Below, piece by piece: positions 27,503 through 34,914 of a stretch of 39,379 nucleotides of DNA. Source of the stretch: Cyclobacterium sp. (lineage in GTDB: Bacteria > Bacteroidota > Bacteroidia > Cytophagales > Cyclobacteriaceae); contig NZ_JABURL010000029.1 in assembly GCF_014762705.1 (NCBI RefSeq), positions 1-39,379 of the forward strand, written 5' to 3'. The notes below the pieces were generated by a model, which had not been told where the DNA came from, ran no database searches, and saw only the letters and a program-made list of their open reading frames with translations. The stretch's first letter is position 1. Each line of letters opens with the position of its first letter. The translations under genes and the position numbers were made by a program.

Positions 27503-27970
27503 CTAATACTTGCCCCAAGTGGATGCCCTTAGTTTTGGCATGGCCCTGATTATATCACTTACGCTTATTTGTCCCAATAATGCTCCATCCTTCACCACTG
27601 GAAACCTCCTAATTCTTAGGGTCAAGAACTGATCGGCTGCATCAAAAATAGAGATATCCGGCGGCATGGTAATGACGTCTTTGGTCATGTGTTCTTCCAC
27701 CGAACCGGGAAATTTTGGCGTATTGGTATATTGGCCTTTGACAATTTCCTTTAGACAATCTCCTTCAGAAATCATTCCCACAAGGTTACCCTCCTCATCC
27801 ACTACCGGGGCTCCTGAAATATTCTTTTTAGTCATTGTCATTATAACATGTTCAATGGTGTCGTTGGGATGAAATGTCACCAGATTGGTGCTCATATGAT
27901 CGCTCACCAAAAGGGGCTGACTGCTTTTTTTGATAGGGGCCTCCCTAACCCCCTGAAAACTCTTTACCAT
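27503..27970 (-). CDS. Tandem CBS domain protein
   Basis: A 155-residue cytosolic protein made of two CBS motifs: about residues 25-82 (SDHMSTNLVTFHPNDTIEHV, then GAPVVDEEGNLVGMISEGD) and about 92-150 (EHMTKDVITMPPD, then RFPVVKDGALLGQISVSDI). CBS pairs bind adenine nucleotides or related ligands and regulate a partner domain; here no partner domain is fused, so the output is unknown. The gene stands alone, converging on the ydcF-family gene. An inverted repeat lies about 50 nt upstream. Confidence 0.9.
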   Translation of the reverse strand: MVKSFQGVREAPIKKSSQPLLVSDHMSTNLVTFHPNDTIEHVIMTMTKKNISGAPVVDEEGNLVGMISEGDCLKEIVKGQYTNTPKFPGSVEEHMTKDVITMPPDISIFDAADQFLTLRIRRFPVVKDGALLGQISVSDIIRAMPKLRASTWGKY

Positions 27971-28023
27971 ATTTTATAGGGTTTATTGAGAAGATAATGT
28001 AGTAAAAAAATCAAATAAATACA

Positions 28024-28049
28024 AATATCATTGGCTAAATAATGATATT
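28024..28049. promoter_or_regulatory. Perfect inverted repeat upstream of the CBS gene
   Basis: AATATCATT and AATGATATT form 9-bp arms around 8 nt. It lies about 54 nt upstream of the CBS ATG and 66 nt past the cutC stop. No strong T tract follows on the minus strand, so an operator is as likely as a terminator. Confidence 0.4.
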
Positions 28050-28114
28050 ATATAAAATTTAATTGGCTTCATCGATCTCCTAAAAAATAAAAAAAGTTTC
28101 AATTTATATCAAAT

Positions 28115-28870
28115 TCAATCCAATTCATCCAGGATTGCTCTGAAGGAACGGACAAGTTGTGGGTCTACTGTTAGCACTTTTCCTTCCATTTCTTTTATCA
28201 AAGAAAGTTTCAAACCTGTGTCCGGCAGATCCATGGTTGAATTCCTGAATTGTTTACAGGAACTGTGTACTTCCTTTAAAGCACCATGTTGATTCAGCAT
28301 GGGCAGATCTGCTGGTTTTAAACCTCCACCAGGAAGGATGATGATCCTGTTCTTAGCCCACATGTTTAGTTTTTTGATCATGTCAGAACCGGCTGCGACA
28401 GTAGGCGCTCCACCCGAAGTAAGAATTCTTTTAAAACCAAGTCCAATAATGGTTTCCAAAGCTGTTTCTTTATCCGGTACCAGGTCAAAAGCGCGGTGAA
28501 AAGTGCAGGGTTTTCCCTCAGCCGCCTGAATCAGGCTAGCACATGCTTCCCGATTCACTTCCCCTGAGGGAGCCAAAATTCCAAATACAAAGCCATCTGC
28601 ACCATGCTCAGACAAAATTCCCATATCGGTTCGCATGATTTCCAACTCCGGATCGGTATACAAGAAGTCCCCGCCCCTACACCTTATCATCACAAAAACG
28701 GGAACATCCAACTGCCGTTTTATCTCCTTTAACAATCCGGCACTTGGGGTGGTACCCCCTTCACCGAAATCCGCACAAAGTTCCAGTCGGTCTACCCCAT
28801 GCTCGACCGCATTTAAAGCAGCCTCCAAGGTATATACAGGAGCTTCAAAAACAATATTTTTACTGTCCAT
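28115..28870 (-). CDS. cutC: CutC family protein
   Basis: A 251-residue TIM-barrel protein of the CutC family, historically called a copper homeostasis protein although its reaction is unsettled. Family blocks include DRLELCADFGEGGTTPSAGLL near residues 27-46 (landmarks LELCADF and GTTPSAG), PVFVMIRCRGGDFLY, ADGFVFGILAPSGEVN, CTFHRAFDL, RILTSGGAPT and IILPGGGL. No copper-binding motif stands out beyond the family pattern. It begins 3 nt after the glycosylasparaginase stop, so the two share an operon, and no copper gene is near. The context points to glycan metabolism as much as to copper. Confidence 0.9.
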   Translation of the reverse strand: MDSKNIVFEAPVYTLEAALNAVEHGVDRLELCADFGEGGTTPSAGLLKEIKRQLDVPVFVMIRCRGGDFLYTDPELEIMRTDMGILSEHGADGFVFGILAPSGEVNREACASLIQAAEGKPCTFHRAFDLVPDKETALETIIGLGFKRILTSGGAPTVAAGSDMIKKLNMWAKNRIIILPGGGLKPADLPMLNQHGALKEVHSSCKQFRNSTMDLPDTGLKLSLIKEMEGKVLTVDPQLVRSFRAILDELD

Positions 28871-28873
28871 AGC

Positions 28874-29866
28874 TTATTTAAACCAACTTTTGGCATCAAT
28901 CAAAGATTTTCCCTGTCGGTGGTGCTGTGCATAATTGAATCCGGGCCTTATGGCAAAAGCGCCGTATTCGCCCGATTTATTCAAGGCTAAAAATCCAATC
29001 TGCGTATTGTCTATGTCTTTACTCTTGGATACTGCCCTTCTGACCGCTTCTTCACATGCCTCCTGAGGCGTTCTACCCTGACGCATCAACTCCACGATTA
29101 AAAATGCGCCACAAATCCTGATCACTTCCTCTCCCAATCCGGTAGCGGTAGCTGCCCCCACTTCCTCATCCACAAACAGGCCTGCCCCGATGATGGGGCT
29201 GTCTCCTACCCTTCCATGCATTTTATAAGCCAGTCCGCTGGTGGTACATGAACCCGCCATGGTTCCATTTTCATCTATGCCCACCATACCAATGGTATCA
29301 TGGTTTTCTATATTTATGATCGGCTGGTATTTCGAATTTTCCTTCCAGCGGCGGTAAGCTTCTCTGGCTTTTGGACTCAGCTCTTCCTGCTCCATAGGCA
29401 TTCCCTCCGATTCGGCAAAAAGTCTTGCGCCTTCTCCCACAAGCATGACATGAGGTGTATTTTCCATGACTTTCCTTGCCAATGTAATGGGATGTTTGAC
29501 TTGTCTTACAAAGGCAACAGCGCCACAAGAGCCATCCCCCTTCATGATAGAGGCATCCAAGGTCACAACTCCTTCCCTGTCAGGTAAGCCTTGAAGCCCC
29601 ACAGACAAGTTGGTCAAATCATTTTCGGTTACCATTACTCCCTGTTCGACGGCATCCACTATGGACCCGCCACTATTCAAGACCTCCCATGCTTTGTCAT
29701 TGGCAGCCATGCCATGATTCCAGGTAGATAATATTTGAGGGGTGAAATGATCTTGTTTTTTTTCATTCCTTCGAAACGAGCCTGCAGAAGAGGCGCTTAC
29801 AGCAAATGGTATTCCCGCAAAGGTAGATAGCAGGGAATGCTTAATGAATTTTCTTCTTCCTCCCAT
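28874..29866 (-). CDS. N4-(beta-N-acetylglucosaminyl)-L-asparaginase (glycosylasparaginase)
   Basis: A 330-residue Ntn hydrolase that cleaves the GlcNAc-Asn bond left after deglycosylation or proteolysis of N-glycoproteins. The autocleavage site is in ENHDTIGM, making Thr191 the catalytic N-terminal residue of the beta chain. The blocks CTTSGLAYKMHGRVGDS, IIGAGLFVDEEVGAATATG and GEEVIR closely resemble the Elizabethkingia (Flavobacterium) meningosepticum enzyme as I recall it, so this is the glycosylasparaginase rather than the isoaspartyl peptidase branch. The ATG at 29864-29866 gives a Tat-like leader (GRRKFIKHSLLSTFAG), suggesting periplasmic location; the frame extends upstream only to a TTG. 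It is 3 nt before cutC and divergent from the ROK regulator. Confidence 0.92.
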   Translation of the reverse strand: MGGRRKFIKHSLLSTFAGIPFAVSASSAGSFRRNEKKQDHFTPQILSTWNHGMAANDKAWEVLNSGGSIVDAVEQGVMVTENDLTNLSVGLQGLPDREGVVTLDASIMKGDGSCGAVAFVRQVKHPITLARKVMENTPHVMLVGEGARLFAESEGMPMEQEELSPKAREAYRRWKENSKYQPIINIENHDTIGMVGIDENGTMAGSCTTSGLAYKMHGRVGDSPIIGAGLFVDEEVGAATATGLGEEVIRICGAFLIVELMRQGRTPQEACEEAVRRAVSKSKDIDNTQIGFLALNKSGEYGAFAIRPGFNYAQHHRQGKSLIDAKSWFK

Positions 29867-30139
29867 ATGATTTTTGTAATAAAGGTTGTAATTGGTCAAA
29901 ACAAATAGCAAACATGACAAAATATTTTCAGAAAATAGCTTGGCTTTATATATTTTTATAAATAACTTAAATTTTACTACCCAATATGAAGGTCTTTTCC
30001 ATTCCCATTATTGGCAGGCATAAAAAAAGCTTAACCAAACAAAAACAAAAGAATTTCTATTTAAAGTTATACAAATTTTTTAATGTAAGTTATAGCTAAT
30101 TAATAAAATTTTTTATTAATTTGCATAAAATTAAACCAG
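29867..30139. other. Divergent control region between glycosylasparaginase and the ROK regulator
   Basis: A 273-nt AT-rich gap with no convincing gene. It must contain the promoters for both directions. Its one clear structure is the inverted repeat at 30098-30121. Confidence 0.6.
30098..30121. promoter_or_regulatory. Perfect palindrome overlapping the ROK-regulator promoter (candidate operator)
   Basis: AATTAATAAAA and TTTTATTAATT form 11-bp perfect arms around TT. Its right arm overlaps TTAATTTG (30116-30123), a near-match to the -7 box TANNTTTG, so a bound dimer would block the start of the ROK regulator transcript about 20 nt before the ATG. This is the layout expected for autorepression, and for control of the divergent glycosylasparaginase. 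Confidence 0.55.
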
Positions 30140-31384
30140 ATGAACCTAATTGACCCAAAAATAGTCCTTGAAAAAAAAGAAGGTGTTGTTGAAATTAAAA
30201 ATTATATCAACAAACTAAAAATCGTCAAGGAATTATATACCCTTGGTAACAATACAGCCAACAACATCTGTCAGCTGGTAGGTATTAGTTTACCTACAGT
30301 AAACCTTTTATTGACAGACCTTTTGGAGGAAAACATCGTCATTAAGGAAGGCCGGGGTCAATCCCAGGGTGGGAGAAAGCCCGATCTTTATGGGTTGGCT
30401 CCTGATTCTTTCTATATTTTAGGCATAGACCTCAGCCGGTATGGTGCCAAAGCGGCAATTTACAACACCAAAAATGAAAGGGTCACTAAAATTAAGACCG
30501 TTAAGCTGACCTTGAACAACGAGGCAAAAACCCTGGACGAAATCTACGATTTTTCCATGGAAGTAATCGCATCCTCCGGAATACCGGAAGAAAAGGTGAT
30601 AGCCGTTGGAATAAGCATGCCAGGCCTGGTGGATGGTGTTGCCGGCATCAACCATACCCATTTGAAATCAGGCAAAAAGCCCCTTAAAGATCAATTGGAA
30701 TCAAAATTCGGGAGAAGGGTATTTATCGAAAATGATGCCAGGGCGAAGACTTTGGCCGAATTTAAATTTGGTAATAATTATGGCCATAAAAACGTCCTTG
30801 GGATATTTGTAGATTGGGGTATAGGTTTGGGCATTATCATTGATGAAAAACTTTACAGAGGATACTCTGGCTTTGCCGGCGAGTTCAGTCATTCCCCCTT
30901 ATTTGATGCCAAGGAAATCAGTTGTACCTGTGGAAAAAGAGGCTGTCTTGAATCGGTTGCTTCCGGGGGAGCGGTGGTGAGATTGGCCAAAGAAGCCATA
31001 CACCTGGATAAGGATTCCATCCTTGCCAGATTATCCGAAGGAAAAGAAGAAAATCTTGATCCTTCAGTTGTGGTAGAAGCAGCATCAGCAGGTGATCAGC
31101 GGGCAATAAGTATATTATCGGATGTTGGACTGGATCTGGGCAGGGGGATTGCCATTCTTATTCAGTTGTTTAATCCTGAGCTGATTATTTTGGGTGGTGC
31201 CATTGCGGAAGCAAACCAATACATCACCACTCCCATACAACAGGCATTGAACATCTACTCTATGGCAAAACTAAGAGAAAAAACCTCCATCGAACTCTCA
31301 AAATTAGGTAAGGAAGTCGGACTCCGGGGAGCTATAGCGATTGTGAATGAGCATATATTCGAAGACACCATCAACTCACATTAG
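30140..31384 (+). CDS. ROK family transcriptional repressor (NagC/Mlc-like)
   Basis: A 414-residue regulator. Residues about 25-85 form a winged helix (NNTANNICQLVGISLPTVN, then GGRKP). The ROK sugar-binding domain follows: GIDLSRYGAKAAIYN, GISMPGLVDGVAG, ENDARAKTLAEFKFGN and the zinc motif CTCGKRGCLES near residues 261-271. Its DNA-binding domain and its position directly before nagB make it a repressor of amino-sugar catabolism, with GlcNAc-6-phosphate or a related sugar as likely inducer (inference from NagC). It is transcribed with the fused nagB 24 nt downstream. Confidence 0.9.
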   Translation: MNLIDPKIVLEKKEGVVEIKNYINKLKIVKELYTLGNNTANNICQLVGISLPTVNLLLTDLLEENIVIKEGRGQSQGGRKPDLYGLAPDSFYILGIDLSRYGAKAAIYNTKNERVTKIKTVKLTLNNEAKTLDEIYDFSMEVIASSGIPEEKVIAVGISMPGLVDGVAGINHTHLKSGKKPLKDQLESKFGRRVFIENDARAKTLAEFKFGNNYGHKNVLGIFVDWGIGLGIIIDEKLYRGYSGFAGEFSHSPLFDAKEISCTCGKRGCLESVASGGAVVRLAKEAIHLDKDSILARLSEGKEENLDPSVVVEAASAGDQRAISILSDVGLDLGRGIAILIQLFNPELIILGGAIAEANQYITTPIQQALNIYSMAKLREKTSIELSKLGKEVGLRGAIAIVNEHIFEDTINSH

Positions 31385-31408
31385 AAAATAAAAAACAGAT
31401 AAAAAGAT

Positions 31409-33736
31409 ATGTTAGCAAATTACCCACTTTCGAAAACTGAAGAGGCTTTTTTTAAGGATTCAGAAACAGAAACTATCACCACAAAAATTCCTTACCTCAC
31501 AGTAGATAATTTTCCAAAACTTGGATTACTTACCGCTTGCAGGTTTTTGGAATGGGTTTCAACCAACCCTGACGGAGTTATCAGCCTGCCCACCGGTAAA
31601 ACTCCGGAGTACTTTATCAAATGGACCAAGTTTTTGCTGGAAAACTGGGATAAGAAAAAAGGATTGGAATTAAGGGAGAAATACGGTTTGAAAGAATGCA
31701 AAAAACCTGTACTAAAAGACCTGCAATTCGTTCAGATTGATGAATTTTACCCCATTTCTTCACAGCAAAAAAACAGCTTTTACCATTATGTAAACAAGTT
31801 TTATATAGAAGGCTTTGGTCTGGACCCAAAAAAGGCCTTGTTAATTAACTCAGATGAAATTCAATTGGCAGAAGGGAAATCATACAAGGAAATATTCCCG
31901 GATTCCAAAGTAGATTTATCCTTACGGTACCGGGAGTACACCAATAATCTGGAAAGATTACAACAGGAATCCATTTACCTGATAGATCAATGGTGTGGAC
32001 AATATGAAGCCAAAATCAGGGAAAAAGGTGGTATAGGATTCTTTGTTGGGGGTATAGGTCCCGATGGACACATCGCTTTCAATACCCGGGGCACCGATAT
32101 CTTTTCAACCACCCGGCTAACAGAAACCAATTTTGAAACCCAGGCAGTGGCAGCCGGAGATCTGGGCGGGATTGAAATTTCATCCAATCGTCTTGTTATC
32201 ACCATAGGGTTGGATACCATTGTCCACAACCCTGATGCCGTGGCCATCATTATTGCTGCAGGAGAGGCCAAAGCCCCTATTGTCAAACAATCACTGGAAA
32301 AATCCATGACCAATGTATATCCGGCAACTGTTCTCCAAAAATTAAAAAATGGCCGGTTTTACCTTACAAAGGGAGCTGCTTCCAAGCTGACTGACAGTGT
32401 GGATCAATATTATTTCACCGGGAAATGGAATTTCACCAAAACCGAACGATCGGTATTGGACCTTTGTAAAAGGCTTCAAAAATACGGCCACCGTATCACC
32501 ATGGAAGACCTGAAGAATGACAAATACACCAGTCAGATTCCAAACTTGAACGAAAATACGGTCAATGAAGTCATTCAAAGCATCAGTAGCAAGATCGACA
32601 AGGGAATGGAAGAGGAAAAAAATGAGGTCCTCCTGCATACAGGTCCCCACCATGATGACATATCTCTTGGCATACTCCCTCAAATAACAAAGCAACTTCA
32701 TGAGAACAGCAATGAGGCTCACTTTGCGGTGCTAACTTCGGGTTTTACTGCGGTTACCAATTCCTTCGTGATCGATACCTTAAAAAGTACCAAGAAGTTT
32801 TTGGACGAGGGACGCATACAAATGGTCAAGTTCGATGATTTTTATGAATCCGGGTTCAAATTAAAAATGGATAAAGACGTCTACCATTACCTGACCAATG
32901 TAGCATCAGAAAATGCAGAAGAGCGGTTAAGAGGGCTCTGTCACAGGGTAGTAAGAGCGATCGTTTTTACTTTTGGCATCAAGTCCACCATGCAGCTCCG
33001 GGATCAAATCAATGAAATCATTACGGTTTTGAAAAATTCCTATGATGGGGAGAAAAACCCAAAAAACATCCAAACCCTTAAAGGGATGATCAGGGAGTTT
33101 GAAGAAGAACTTGTCTGGGCGCATTTTGGCGTGCAGGTAAAGAACGTTCACCATTTGCGATTGGGTTTTTATACCGGAGATATTTTTACAGAACAGCCGG
33201 ATAAGAAAAGAGATGTAGAGCCCATATTGAATATGCTTAGGGAGATCAAACCTACCAAGCTCAGTCTGACCCTGGACCCTGAAGGCAGCGGACCAGACAC
33301 CCATTACAAAGTATTACAGGCAACTGCCGAGGCTGTCAGGCAATGGAGCCTGGAAGAAGACCTGAGCAACTTCAAGATTATTGGGTACAGAAATGTATGG
33401 TTTAAGTTTGATGCAGCCGAGTCCAATGTGATCGTACCGGTTTCTTTAGGTGACATGTCTGTTATGGAAGATTCTTTCGCTAATTGTTACTTGAGCCAGG
33501 TCAATGCTTCCTTTCCAAGCTATGCCCATAATGGGAAATTCAGCACCCTTGCCAGGAGAACCTGGGTAAACCAATTAAGTGATGTTCAACTTTTATTGGG
33601 CAAAAATTATTTTTACCAACACCATACGGCAAAAGTCAGGTCCAGTCATGGGTTGATCTTTTTCCGTGAAATGGGGGTAGAGGATTTTCTGGTTGAAGCC
33701 AGGGAACTGGAAAAATCTACAGAAGGTATGTTGTAA
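31409..33736 (+). CDS. nagB: Glucosamine-6-phosphate deaminase fused to a PIG-L (LmbE-like) deacetylase domain
   Basis: A 775-residue two-domain protein, three times the length of single-domain NagB (~266). Residues about 30-350 are NagB-like: phosphate loop LPTGKTPEYF near 59-68, QIDEFYPIS near 110, GGIGPDGHIAFN near 213-224, and GEAKAPIVK. The position equal to E. coli Glu148 reads Thr (HIAFNT), so part of the catalytic relay differs, as appears usual in this long Bacteroidota form. Residues about 405-690 are PIG-L-like: LLHTGPHHDDISLG near 410 matches the HPDD zinc motif with Pro replaced by His, and GPDTHYKVL near 628 matches the second zinc His block. PIG-L relatives remove N-acetyl groups from GlcNAc-containing substrates. 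It lies between the ROK repressor and the ROK kinase. Confidence 0.9.
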   Translation: MLANYPLSKTEEAFFKDSETETITTKIPYLTVDNFPKLGLLTACRFLEWVSTNPDGVISLPTGKTPEYFIKWTKFLLENWDKKKGLELREKYGLKECKKPVLKDLQFVQIDEFYPISSQQKNSFYHYVNKFYIEGFGLDPKKALLINSDEIQLAEGKSYKEIFPDSKVDLSLRYREYTNNLERLQQESIYLIDQWCGQYEAKIREKGGIGFFVGGIGPDGHIAFNTRGTDIFSTTRLTETNFETQAVAAGDLGGIEISSNRLVITIGLDTIVHNPDAVAIIIAAGEAKAPIVKQSLEKSMTNVYPATVLQKLKNGRFYLTKGAASKLTDSVDQYYFTGKWNFTKTERSVLDLCKRLQKYGHRITMEDLKNDKYTSQIPNLNENTVNEVIQSISSKIDKGMEEEKNEVLLHTGPHHDDISLGILPQITKQLHENSNEAHFAVLTSGFTAVTNSFVIDTLKSTKKFLDEGRIQMVKFDDFYESGFKLKMDKDVYHYLTNVASENAEERLRGLCHRVVRAIVFTFGIKSTMQLRDQINEIITVLKNSYDGEKNPKNIQTLKGMIREFEEELVWAHFGVQVKNVHHLRLGFYTGDIFTEQPDKKRDVEPILNMLREIKPTKLSLTLDPEGSGPDTHYKVLQATAEAVRQWSLEEDLSNFKIIGYRNVWFKFDAAESNVIVPVSLGDMSVMEDSFANCYLSQVNASFPSYAHNGKFSTLARRTWVNQLSDVQLLLGKNYFYQHHTAKVRSSHGLIFFREMGVEDFLVEARELEKSTEGML

Positions 33737-33748
33737 TCCTTCAAAGCG

Positions 33749-33798
33749 AAAAGTTATATCCGCAGGTGGAAATAATTTTCCTGCGGATATTTGCTTTT
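33749..33798 (+). terminator. Long hairpin terminator after the fused nagB
   Basis: Perfect 11-bp arms ATATCCGCAGG (33756-33766) and CCTGCGGATAT (33780-33790) enclose 13 nt. A further AAAAG/CTTTT pairing extends the stem, and TTTT ends it. It lies about 20 nt past the nagB stop, so the downstream kinase needs its own promoter or read-through. Confidence 0.7.
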
Positions 33799-33894
33799 AA
33801 TGTCCTCTCCTTAGCTGGGCAATAATGAATGACAGGTAAAGGTAACACCGGGTAAATTTAAAATCGGGTAATTCCCGAAAACACAAATAAAAAA

Positions 33895-34794
33895 ATGAAA
33901 GCAAGCAATACGGTTCTTGGAATGGACATTGGTGGTACTAAAATTAGTTCCGGCATCATCCGTGATGGTAAAATAGCAGAAAGAATACAAAGCCAGACCC
34001 CTGCCAGTTTGCCCCAGGAAGAAATTCTTGATGCCATTTCTTTACAGATTTCAGCTTACAAGAAATTTGATTTCCAAGCCATAGGAATAGGTATACCTGG
34101 CCTTGTAGATCCTATTAAGGGTATTGTTTACAACCTTGCCAACATTCCTTCTTTTCAAAAGGTAAATTTAAAATCCTACCTTGAAAATAAATTTAAAGTT
34201 CCTGTAGTGGTAAACAATGATGCCAATTGCTTTGCATTGGGAGAGTACAAATTTGGCCCGGCATTAAGCCACCGGCACGTTGTAGGCATTACACTGGGAA
34301 CGGGCATAGGAACGGGCATCATCGCCAACGGCCACCTTTACACAGGACAACTTTGCGGTGCCGGAGAGTGGGGAGCAGTACCTTATCTGGACCAAACTTT
34401 TGAGGATTATTGCAGCAGTAAATTTTTTAAAAATCAATACAGGTATAGCGCTAAGAAATTATCAGCAAAGGCAAAAGAAGGCAATCCTGAAGCCTTGCAG
34501 ATTTTTAATGAATATGGCCAACACCTTGGGCAACTGATCTATAGACTCTTGCTTACCTATGCACCTGAAGCTATCGTCATCGGAGGATCCATCAGAAAAG
34601 CCTATCCCTATTTTGAGAAAGGTATGCAAGCCATAATCAATGAATTCCCTTACAAACCAATTTCCGGAAATTTGAAAATCTATGTTTCCGAACTGGATGA
34701 TTCTGCTATTCTAGGCGCCATTTCTTTAGTAGAAGAAAATGAGTTTTTAGTTAAATCCGAGAATCAATCAGCCCCAAGACCTTCTTTGGCATAG
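33895..34794 (+). CDS. ROK family sugar kinase
   Basis: A 299-residue cytosolic kinase. The phosphate-binding GMDIGGTKIS is at residues 8-17, GIGIPGLVDPIKGIVYN follows, and the catalytic Asp is in VNNDANCFALGEYKFG near 109. ATP-binding glycines are in GITLGTGIGTGII. The usual ROK zinc site (HxnCxCGxxGCxE) is absent: the region reads CGAGEWGAVPYLDQTFEDYCSS. There is no HTH, so it is a kinase rather than a regulator. The location beside nagB suggests GlcNAc or glucosamine as substrate; glucose is also possible because ROK specificity cannot be read by eye. It follows nagB by 158 nt, with a terminator between. Confidence 0.88.
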   Translation: MKASNTVLGMDIGGTKISSGIIRDGKIAERIQSQTPASLPQEEILDAISLQISAYKKFDFQAIGIGIPGLVDPIKGIVYNLANIPSFQKVNLKSYLENKFKVPVVVNNDANCFALGEYKFGPALSHRHVVGITLGTGIGTGIIANGHLYTGQLCGAGEWGAVPYLDQTFEDYCSSKFFKNQYRYSAKKLSAKAKEGNPEALQIFNEYGQHLGQLIYRLLLTYAPEAIVIGGSIRKAYPYFEKGMQAIINEFPYKPISGNLKIYVSELDDSAILGAISLVEENEFLVKSENQSAPRPSLA

Positions 34795-34914
34795 ATTGCT
34801 GCCGGTTGATAAAACACGGTCTTTTTTGAATCGCTCAATTTTCAGGCACCCTTCTGTTCCCTGTTGAGGTTTATGGATTTATTGAATACATTTGCTTATA
34901 TAAATGGATCAGCC

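Noticed and set aside
29867-29920. N-terminal extension of glycosylasparaginase from a TTG
   Set aside because: The ATG at 29866 starts a proper twin-arginine leader; the extension would put 18 extra residues ahead of it.
34864-34914. Longer start of the haloperoxidase-like gene
   Set aside because: The signal peptide begins at the ATG at 34915; the upstream codons would bury it.
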